From: Lachnospiraceae bacterium
Lineage (GTDB): Bacteria; Bacillota; Clostridia; Lachnospirales; Lachnospiraceae
Direction of reading: 5' to 3'
Assembly (NCBI GenBank): GCA_017428105.1
Contig: JAFRRM010000023.1
Location: 1-64,000 of the forward strand
Length of the DNA: 64,000 bases
The notes beneath the pieces are model-generated. The model had not been told where the DNA came from and ran no database searches. It was given only the letters and a program-made list of their open reading frames with translations. A program made the translations under genes and the position numbers. Shown one piece after another: positions 57,950 to 64,000 of the stretch (positions are counted from its first letter, which is position 1; every line of letters begins with the position of its first letter).

Positions 57950-59617
57950 TTACGGATTCTGCTCGCTTTTGAGCCCCAGCGTCATCGTGACGGTGTTTTC
58001 CTGATAACTGCCCTTGATCAGACGCATGTAGGTGATCTCCACGTCGGTGCCGCCCTTGTGGTACTGCAGCTCCTCCACCAGGGAGTCGTAACCGTCCACG
58101 CGGTTCCCGTCGATCGCCGTGATCACGTCGTAGGGCACCAGGCCGGCCGTCTCCGCGGGCGAGCCTTCCTGCACTTCGCTGATCACCGCGCCTTCCGGCA
58201 CGTTGTAGAAGGACAGGTAGCCGGAGGGGTAATTCTGGAAGGTGATGCCCATGTAAGGCATTTCTTCCTCGGAGACCTTCACGCGCGGCTCCATCAGGGA
58301 CAGCTCTTCCATGACGCCCACGATGCTGGAGATCGGGATGGCGAAGCCGACGCCTTCCACTTCCTCGCTGGTGTATTTCGCGTTGTTGATGCCGATCAGT
58401 TCGCCCTTCGCGTTCAGCAGGGCGCCGCCGCTGTTGCCGGGGTTGATGGCCGCGCTGATCTGCAGCAGGTTCATGGTGGAGCCGTCGTCAAATTCCACGG
58501 TGCGGGACAGGGCGCTGACCACGCCGGTGGTGACGGACTGGCCCCAGCCCAGGGCGTTGCCGATGGCGACGACGCCTTCACCCAGCCGCAGGGTGTCGCT
58601 GCTGCCGATGGCCGCGGTCCGGATGGCCTGTTTGGTCTCATCGGTCATGCTGTCCAGGCTGATGCCCAGCACCGCGATGTCGTTCTCCGAACTGGTCCCT
58701 TTCACGTAAGCGTCGGCCGTCGTATCATCCGCCAGGGTGACGGTGATCTCCGTCGCGCCGCTGATCACGTGCTCGTTGGTCACGATCCACAGTTCCGTAC
58801 CGTTGTCGCCGATGATCACGCCGCTGCCGGCGCCGCTGGTGATGTACTCGCGCTCGCCGAAGAAACCGGTAGAGACCTTGACTTTCTGCTTGATGCTGAT
58901 GGACACGACGCTGCGGATGGTCTCTTCCACCATGTCGGACACGTCGGTCAGCGTGCTGCCGCTGCCTTCCTTACCGATCACCAGCGCGCTGGTGTCCAGC
59001 GAGGTCGCTTCGGGCAGGCGGGTCGTTTCGGAAGCGCTGGCTGCGCTCTGCTTATACGTGTTCAGTTCCGCCTGCAGGGACGCCATGGCTTTCTGCGTGT
59101 TCTGGCTGTTGCGGTAGCCGATCAGGGTCAGGACCAGCGCGGCCAGGCCGAATACGATGCCGAACACGCCGGCCGCTTTCCAGGCGCGGCGGCGGTTCTT
59201 TTCCCGGCGCTCCGCCTTCTGGCGTTCCTGTTCTTCCTGGAAGGCCTGCTGCTTGGCGCGCCATTCCGCGGCCAGACGGCGGTTCTCTTCCGCCAGGCGG
59301 CGGGCTTCCGCGGCGGCGATGCGGCGCTGGCGCTCTTCCTCTTCCTGCGCGGCCCGCTGCGCCATGGCCTCCTGCACGGCCTGCCCGCCGTTCACCGGAT
59401 ATACTTCGGCAAGGATCACCGGCTCCTGCGCCGTGTCGGCCGCAGCCGGTTCCGCGGCAGTCTGTACCGGTTCCGCGGCAGCCCGCACCGGCCCGTTTCC
59501 GGTCAGCGCCTGTTCGGTTTCCGCTTTTGCCTGTTCCGTTTCCGCAGGCGCCGGTCCGCTGCTTACCGGATGCTCTTCCATTCTCATTCCGTCTTTATTC
59601 TCATCCTGTCCGTACAT
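57950..59617 (-). CDS. HtrA-like membrane serine protease
   Basis: 555 residues from the ATG at 59617 (AAGGAGG upstream). A ~110-residue cytoplasmic N-terminus rich in Glu/Ala/Arg repeats (EEEERQRRIAAAEARRLAEE coiled coil), one membrane helix (VFGIVFGLAALVLTLIG), an extracellular trypsin-type protease with His (VTNEHVISGA), Asp (ENDIAVLGI) and Ser (INPGNSGGALL), and a C-terminal PDZ domain (GLVPYDVITAIDGNRV). Envelope protein quality control. A strong hairpin (59649-59690) lies in its leader. Confidence 0.93.
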   Translation of the reverse strand: MYGQDENKDGMRMEEHPVSSGPAPAETEQAKAETEQALTGNGPVRAAAEPVQTAAEPAAADTAQEPVILAEVYPVNGGQAVQEAMAQRAAQEEEERQRRIAAAEARRLAEENRRLAAEWRAKQQAFQEEQERQKAERREKNRRRAWKAAGVFGIVFGLAALVLTLIGYRNSQNTQKAMASLQAELNTYKQSAASASETTRLPEATSLDTSALVIGKEGSGSTLTDVSDMVEETIRSVVSISIKQKVKVSTGFFGEREYITSGAGSGVIIGDNGTELWIVTNEHVISGATEITVTLADDTTADAYVKGTSSENDIAVLGISLDSMTDETKQAIRTAAIGSSDTLRLGEGVVAIGNALGWGQSVTTGVVSALSRTVEFDDGSTMNLLQISAAINPGNSGGALLNAKGELIGINNAKYTSEEVEGVGFAIPISSIVGVMEELSLMEPRVKVSEEEMPYMGITFQNYPSGYLSFYNVPEGAVISEVQEGSPAETAGLVPYDVITAIDGNRVDGYDSLVEELQYHKGGTDVEITYMRLIKGSYQENTVTMTLGLKSEQNP

Positions 59618-59648
59618 GTCAGATGCTTCCTCCTTATCCCGAAGCAGG

Positions 59649-59690
59649 CAGCTGCCCGCCTCTTGATGACTCAAGTGTAGCGGGCAGCTG
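59649..59690. other. Strong hairpin in the htrA leader
   Basis: Perfect 11-bp arms CAGCTGCCCGC / GCGGGCAGCTG with a second inner stem CTTGA / TCAAG. It sits 32 bp upstream of the HtrA start codon and 62 bp downstream of the LCP gene. No T-run follows on either strand, so an RNA regulatory or protein-binding role is as likely as termination. Confidence 0.65.
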
Positions 59691-59752
59691 TGAACAAAGT
59701 GTGATGAAATATTTATGGTTTGTTGAAAATTCAGCCGGTCCGGAGCTTTCCG

Positions 59753-61084
59753 TCAGTCGACCGGGACCAGGCCGGTCTCCAGCGCGTAATTATGGAAGTC
59801 CGCGATCCGCCGGATGTTGTCCGTCGGCTCGTAATCGTTCAAATCGTACAGCAGCTTGTGCAGGTCCCGCACGTCCCCGACGAAATCCCGGGAGCAGAGC
59901 ACCCAGGTGCCCGGCTCTTCCGCGTGATTGAACGGGAAGCCGGCCGTTTCCGAGATCGAGAAACGGCTCGCGCTTGTCGCATAACTCACGATCTCCGAGG
60001 TTTCCATATTGGTCTTGATATTGTTGCTCATGGTCTCCACGACAGCCATGATCTTGAAGATCTCCCCGTGCCGGACCAGATCCTTCATCTTTTCCAGCAG
60101 CACGTTGATCACCTTGCGCTGACGTTCGGTACGGGCATAGTCCGAACCGGTATTCTTCCGGATGCGGGAATACGCCACGGTATAGATCCCGTCCATATGC
60201 TTCATCCCGGGCTCATAATTCCAGTTCTTTGTGGTGGTTTTCTTTCCTATCGCTTTTTCGATTTCCGCGATATACTGGTCCAGTTCCTCGGCTTCCGCTG
60301 CCGTGACCTCCAGATCGACGCCGCCCAGCAGATCCACCACGTCCGCGACGCAGGCCCAGTTCACGACCACGAATTGCGTGATGTTCAGATCCAGGTTCCG
60401 GTTCAGACCGGCTACGACCTGCTCCGCCCCGTAGCGGGCATAGGCATCCGTCAGCCGGCAGAACTGTCCGGAAGCAAATTCAAAGAAAAAATCCCGATAC
60501 ACGGAGACCATGCGGACCTCGCCGGTCTCCTTGTTGATCGAAACGACGATGTTGACGTCACCCTGAGTGTTGCGCAGCAGATCCGTGGTATTCCGGGCGT
60601 CCACACCGAAGACGACGATGGTGACATACCCCTCCTGCGCTTCCACCGCCCGGCGGGGCAGCGGGTTGGTGTAGGGTTCCTCCGGCGGCATGGTATCGGT
60701 CTCTACCGAGCCGTCCGTATTGACCCAGCTGACTACTTCCGGCGTGGTGGTGTGCGGGACCGTCGCGCCGGTGGTCTCGCCCGGGTCAAGCGCCGGCGTA
60801 CTGTTGATGGGCAGCGTCTGCTCGTCGGAAGCGGCCGTGGTGATCTGCATGTTTTTGAGAACGCGCTCGGTCCAGCGCACGGCGAAAAAGCCGCCGACGA
60901 CGATCACCAGCAGCACCAGTTCCAGGACCAGGCCGACCACCTGCTGTTTGTGCTTTTTCTTATATTTCCGCAGCCGCCGCAGATGCTCCTGATGGACCTT
61001 CTGCTCCTCCGCCAGCTCCAGGTCGTTCTCCCCGTTGCTGCGCTTGACGGGCTGCTCTTTCTTCGGCTTATCGGTTTTGTTCAT
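59753..61084 (-). CDS. LytR-CpsA-Psr family protein
   Basis: 443 residues: a basic cytoplasmic N-terminus with coiled coil (~55 residues), one membrane helix (QQVVGLVLELVLLVIVVGGFFAV), a Thr/Pro linker and an LCP domain with the pyrophosphate-site arginines (YSRIRKNTGSDYARTERQRKVINVL) and the TIVVFGVDARNTTDLLRNTQGDVNIVVSI motif (DxR and RxxD pieces). LCP enzymes transfer teichoic acids or capsule to peptidoglycan, or glycans to proteins. Fits the surface-glycan genes of the 40-49 kb region. Confidence 0.92.
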   Translation of the reverse strand: MNKTDKPKKEQPVKRSNGENDLELAEEQKVHQEHLRRLRKYKKKHKQQVVGLVLELVLLVIVVGGFFAVRWTERVLKNMQITTAASDEQTLPINSTPALDPGETTGATVPHTTTPEVVSWVNTDGSVETDTMPPEEPYTNPLPRRAVEAQEGYVTIVVFGVDARNTTDLLRNTQGDVNIVVSINKETGEVRMVSVYRDFFFEFASGQFCRLTDAYARYGAEQVVAGLNRNLDLNITQFVVVNWACVADVVDLLGGVDLEVTAAEAEELDQYIAEIEKAIGKKTTTKNWNYEPGMKHMDGIYTVAYSRIRKNTGSDYARTERQRKVINVLLEKMKDLVRHGEIFKIMAVVETMSNNIKTNMETSEIVSYATSASRFSISETAGFPFNHAEEPGTWVLCSRDFVGDVRDLHKLLYDLNDYEPTDNIRRIADFHNYALETGLVPVD

Positions 61085-61210
61085 AGGGATGATCCTCCAC
61101 GGGGAATTATTTTACTCTTTTTCTCCCCAAATTGCAAGCATTATGAAGATAGGGAGCCCCTCCCGTGTCTTCTTGCCTGCAATACAGTTTTCCCCGGGCG
61201 ATTGTTGCAC

Positions 61211-61657
61211 TCAGCCGCGGCGATTTTCGATCTCTCCGATCAGCGCCACCCGGTCCGCGTGGCGGCCGCCTTCGAATTCCGCTTCCAGAAAGGCGTCCAC
61301 GATCATTTTTGCCATCCCGATGCCCACCACGCGGGCGCCGAAGGCGATGATCTGCGCATCGTTGTGCTGCCGCGAAAGGCGCGCCGTGAACGGCTCGGAA
61401 CAGACCGCCGCCCGGATGCCCTTCACTTTGTTGGCCGCCAGTGAGATGCCCACGCCGGTGCCGCAGATCAGCACGCCGCGCTCCGCCTCGCCGGCCTTCA
61501 CGGCCAGCGCCACCCGCTCGCCGAAAACGGGATAATCGCATCGCTCCGGCGAATACGTGCCGCAGTCCGTCACTTCGTGCCCCTGTTCTTCCAGATATGC
61601 CCGGATCTCCTCTTTCATGAAGAAAGCGGCGTGATCGCTTCCAATCGCTATTTTCAC
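61211..61657 (-). CDS. rpiB: Ribose-5-phosphate isomerase B
   Basis: 148 residues starting with GTG at 61657 (VKIAIGSDHAAF), the canonical RpiB start; upstream in-frame ATG would add an unlikely basic tail. Active-site cysteine and surroundings in GVLICGTGVGISLAANK, then HNDAQIIAFGARVVG. It interconverts ribose-5-phosphate and ribulose-5-phosphate in the pentose phosphate route. A weak GAGG lies eight bases upstream. No gene is seen in 61085-61210. Confidence 0.94.
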   Translation of the reverse strand: MKIAIGSDHAAFFMKEEIRAYLEEQGHEVTDCGTYSPERCDYPVFGERVALAVKAGEAERGVLICGTGVGISLAANKVKGIRAAVCSEPFTARLSRQHNDAQIIAFGARVVGIGMAKMIVDAFLEAEFEGGRHADRVALIGEIENRRG

Positions 61658-61789
61658 GGGTCTGCCTCGCTTTTCTTTTTTTCCATGCGGACCGGGCCGC
61701 ACGGCGCCCGCGGCTCCCCGCCGCAGCCGTTTTTACCAGTATAGCCCATCCGGCGCCCGGTTGCAATCCCGGAAACTTTTTCAAAATGA

Positions 61790-61818
61790 TTGGATGATCC
61801 GCCGTTTTCTGCTATAAT
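61790..61818 (+). promoter_or_regulatory. Sigma-A promoter of DUF4139 gene
   Basis: TTGGAT, 17 bp, TATAAT, 86 bp before the ATG at 61905. Confidence 0.7.
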
Positions 61819-61904
61819 GAGGCCGACCCATCCGAACGACAACGCGGCGGCATCCGCCGCCTCCTCACAGAGCGGCGGTCCATCCGCCGGAAAGGACGAA
61901 ACAT

Positions 61905-63410
61905 ATGACCGAAACCCGCATCACATCCGTATCCGTATACCGTTCCGGATGCATCATCACCCGGACCGCCGAAGTCACGCTGGAGCAGGGGACGCAGACC
62001 GTCCGTCTGAGCGGTCCCGGCAGCGGCGCGGACCCGCAGAGCCTTCGCCTGAGCGTGCCGGAAGGCGTGCAGGGCGCCAACGTGCAGATGGACTATCTGA
62101 CCGATGATCAGAAGGAAGAGTTCCTGAAAGAGCTCCGCCGGAAGCAGGAAAAGAACGCCCGCGCCGTCAGCGACGCCGAGGAGCAGATCGCCCTCTGGAA
62201 GCGGAACGCGGACTTCACTGCCAAGGAAAATGTCTCCTTAAGCGACATGACCGCCTTCCTGGAGCAGCTCCCGGAGCGCCTGAACGCGCTGCAGGACCTT
62301 CGCGACGAACTGCTGGAAGAGCAGGAAGCGCTGGAGAAAGAATGGGAAAAACTGGATAAAAAGGTCAATCTGCCCTTCGTCACCGTGGATCTGACCGCGC
62401 CCGCCGCGGGCCGCTACCCCGTGGAACTGCGGTATAAGGACGACAGCGCCGCCTGGTCGCCCTCCTACGAGCTGCACGCGCAGGATGAAGACAGCGGCCG
62501 CCTGCTGCTCCGCCTGCGGGCCCGCATCGCGCAGGACACCGGCGAGGACTGGAAGCAGGCCGCCCTGACGCTGTTCTCCGGCAATCCCTCCGTCTCCGGC
62601 ACCATCCCGACGCTCCATCCCGCCCGTCTGCATTTCTATGAGCCGCCCCGGTTCGCAGCCAAAGGCATGCTGATGGGAGCCGCCCGCGCCAACGCGGCCC
62701 CGGGCATGATGGTGGAAGAAGCCATGATCTGCGATGAAGACGCGGCCGCGCCCATGATGAAAATGTCCCAGGTCCTGGCAGACTCCGGCAGCACGGTCCA
62801 GGGCGACACCATGACGGAATATGATCTCACCGGCCGCTGGGACATCCGCGACGGCCAGAACATCCTCTGCGACCTGCGCACCGACGAGATCCCCTGCCGC
62901 TACCAGGTCGTTGCCGTCCCGAAATGCTCCGAAAGCTGCTTCCTCTCCGCCGAAGTCAAGACCGCGGACCTGGAGGAGATGCAGAACGTGGAAGCCGCCG
63001 TTTATCTGAAAGGCACCTTTGCCGGCAGCGTCTGGCTGCAGCCCGACATGACCGAGGACACCTACGACCTCTCCCTGGGCACGGACGAGACCGTGAAGGC
63101 GAAACGCACCCAGAAGAAGCGCTACACCTCCAACGTCCTCCTGAAAGGCCAGAAGAAGACCGAATACGAATATGAGATCGCCGTCACCTCCCGCAAGCCC
63201 AAAGCCTGCCAGGTCCTGGTCCGGGACCAGATCCCCGTGACGGAGGAAAAGACCATCCAGGTGGAGGCCGTAAACCTTTCCGGCGGCGACCTGGAGCAGG
63301 ACACCGGCCTGATCAAGTGGACCTTCCCGCTGGCGCCCGGCGAGACCCGCCAGCTGACCCTGGCCTACACCACGGCCTGGCCGAAGGACAAGCAGCTGCA
63401 GGAACGATAG
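61905..63410 (+). CDS. DUF4139/MuiA-family protein
   Basis: 501 residues without signal peptide. N-terminal DUF4140-like beta domain (RITSVSVYRSGCIITRTAEVTLEQGTQTVRL), a ~90-residue coiled coil (residues 80-150, rich in Glu, Leu, Gln), and a C-terminal DUF4139 beta domain (YRYPVELRYKDDSAAWSPSYELHAQ region; later ENILCDLRTDEIPCRYQVVAVP). This is the architecture of the mucoidy-inhibitor MuiA-type family, whose biochemical role is unknown. AAAGGACG precedes the ATG. Confidence 0.88.
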   Translation: MTETRITSVSVYRSGCIITRTAEVTLEQGTQTVRLSGPGSGADPQSLRLSVPEGVQGANVQMDYLTDDQKEEFLKELRRKQEKNARAVSDAEEQIALWKRNADFTAKENVSLSDMTAFLEQLPERLNALQDLRDELLEEQEALEKEWEKLDKKVNLPFVTVDLTAPAAGRYPVELRYKDDSAAWSPSYELHAQDEDSGRLLLRLRARIAQDTGEDWKQAALTLFSGNPSVSGTIPTLHPARLHFYEPPRFAAKGMLMGAARANAAPGMMVEEAMICDEDAAAPMMKMSQVLADSGSTVQGDTMTEYDLTGRWDIRDGQNILCDLRTDEIPCRYQVVAVPKCSESCFLSAEVKTADLEEMQNVEAAVYLKGTFAGSVWLQPDMTEDTYDLSLGTDETVKAKRTQKKRYTSNVLLKGQKKTEYEYEIAVTSRKPKACQVLVRDQIPVTEEKTIQVEAVNLSGGDLEQDTGLIKWTFPLAPGETRQLTLAYTTAWPKDKQLQER

Positions 63411-63450
63411 GCGCGGCAGGCCTTTCCGGGCTGTCCTTCCCGTTTCCGGC

Positions 63451-63494
63451 ACAAAAAAACGGTCCTCCGTTTTGCGGGGGACCGTCTTTTTGTG
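63451..63494. terminator. Bidirectional terminator of DUF4139 gene and rplL
   Basis: Stem CACAAAAAAACGGTCCTCC / GGGGGACCGTCTTTTTGTG with a short loop. T-runs appear on both strands, serving the convergent genes. Confidence 0.9.
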
Positions 63495-63505
63495 CTTCAC
63501 TCGAA

Positions 63506-63880
63506 TTACTTCAGGGTGACCTTCGCGCCGACCTTCTCCAGTTCGGCCTTCATGTTTTCGGCTTCTTCCTTGGTCGCGGCGGGCTTGATGATGCCGGGAG
63601 CGGAATCCAGCATTTCCTTGACTTCCTTCAGGCCGGCACCGGTCAGGCTGCGGAGAGCCTTCAGCACGTCCATGCGCTTCTCGCCGACTTCGGTCAGTTC
63701 CACGTCGAACTCGGTCTTTTCTTCGACTTCTTCGACAGGGCCGGCAGCGGCGGCTACCACGACGCCGGCAGCGGCGGATACGCCAAACTCTTCTTCACAG
63801 GCCTTTACCAGGTCATTCAGTTCCAGAACGGTCAGTTCCTTTAAAGCTTCGATAAATTCAGCAGTCGTTAATTTCGCCAT
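63506..63880 (-). CDS. rplL: 50S ribosomal protein L7/L12
   Basis: 124 residues: N-terminal dimerisation domain ([33 protein letters not shown]), an Ala-rich hinge and the highly conserved C-terminal domain, here [41 protein letters not shown]. It forms the ribosome stalk that recruits translation factors. Strong AGGAGG. It lies 31 bp downstream of rplJ, the universal L10-L7/L12 order. Confidence 0.99.
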   Translation of the reverse strand: MAKLTTAEFIEALKELTVLELNDLVKACEEEFGVSAAAGVVVAAAAGPVEEVEEKTEFDVELTEVGEKRMDVLKALRSLTGAGLKEVKEMLDSAPGIIKPAATKEEAENMKAELEKVGAKVTLK

Positions 63881-63911
63881 GATTTATTTCCTCCGATTAA
63901 TCAATAAGTTT

Positions 63912-64000
63912 TTAGGCTTCCTGCTTCTCTGCCATCTGCTTAAGCACACGGGCAAAGTTGGTGATAGGGGACTGCATGCTGCCGAAGAGTCTGCCCAGCA
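63912..64000 (-). CDS. rplJ: 50S ribosomal protein L10, C-terminal end
   Basis: Only the last 29 codons are inside the window: LGRLFGSMQSPITNFARVL, then KQMAEKQEA and stop. This tail and its position before rplL identify L10. The start lies beyond the right edge. Confidence 0.93.
   Translation of the reverse strand, partial: LGRLFGSMQSPITNFARVLKQMAEKQEA

Noticed and set aside
57926..59680. 584-codon plus-strand frame opposite the HtrA gene
   Set aside because: Antisense shadow; the minus-strand product has the full catalytic triad, membrane helix and PDZ domain.
1..64000. tRNA, rRNA or tmRNA genes
   Set aside because: No T-loop GTTCRANNC with a matching acceptor stem or rRNA core sequence was recognised in the intergenic gaps by eye; a covariance search would be needed to exclude small RNAs.

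Overview
The window reads as a chromosomal segment of an anaerobic, GC-rich member of the Bacillota, most likely a Clostridia-type organism. The pointers are strong AGGAGG-type ribosome binding sites, clear TTGACA/TATAAT promoters, a reverse rubrerythrin with rubredoxin, a small 2[4Fe-4S] ferredoxin, an EcfT protein, a TAXI-TRAP transporter, ABC-F and LCP proteins, and no respiratory genes. This is inference from gene content; I cannot name a genus. No tRNA, rRNA, prophage, transposase gene or CRISPR array was found.

Layout. (1) 1-4600 (minus strand, noticeably AT-richer): secreted and lipid-anchored proteins of unknown role, an ECF sigma factor with its membrane anti-sigma factor, and a secreted CHAP-domain protein. 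(2) 4.7-13.7 kb: a YitT protein, the rubrerythrin/GlsB/rubredoxin operon, PTS EIIC, SLC13 permease, SDR enzyme, VUT transporter, a lone receiver domain, an M3 oligopeptidase and a YgjV-like protein. (3) 13.8-17.8 kb: a large secreted protein, a PstS-like lipoprotein and glutaminase in one operon. (4) 17.9-19.0 kb: an AT-rich pair, secreted metzincin plus lipoprotein. (5) 19.3-26.7 kb: housekeeping genes (pgsA, deoD, asparaginase, XpaC-like, polysaccharide deacetylase, truA, ecfT, cyclophilin). (6) 26.8-31.9 kb: a thiamine salvage operon (thiN-thiM-thiE-HAD-thiD-cytX) under a TPP riboswitch with a terminator. (7) 32.1-37.2 kb: ABC-F protein and a zinc-ribbon membrane protein, followed by an AT-rich island (lipoprotein plus truncated metzincin) flanked by a decayed copy of the zinc-ribbon gene's 3' end, then NUDIX and DUF1287 genes. 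(8) 37.4-49.5 kb (minus strand): U32 peptidase and zapA, then a surface-glycan region (HIT, flippase, GT2, DegT aminotransferase, SDR, ATP-grasp, metallo-hydrolase, MscL, aminotransferase, and a winged-helix/nucleotidyltransferase fusion). (9) 49.7-53.4 kb: TAXI-TRAP transporter. (10) 53.4-64 kb: LicD, CPBP protease, NAD(P)HX repair enzyme, MscS, ferredoxin, HtrA, LCP, rpiB, a DUF4139 protein, and rplL/rplJ.

Two themes stand out. First, three loci for secreted proteins (start sites near 997, 4416 and 35355) share an almost identical promoter-like element, ATGTCCGTTTTTG followed at fixed spacing by a TGTTATAT-like box. At each, a secreted protein is followed downstream by a lipoprotein; a fourth pair (19008/18468) has the same order but an ordinary sigma-A promoter. 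This looks like a dispersed regulon for an exported system I cannot name. Second, a winged-helix domain fused to a LicC-like nucleotidyltransferase sits behind a promoter whose -10 is bracketed by a perfect inverted repeat, overlaps a HisC-like aminotransferase by 4 bp, and lies 4 kb from a licD gene. Together they suggest a self-regulated pathway that makes a CDP-activated amino-alcohol and attaches it to the cell surface.
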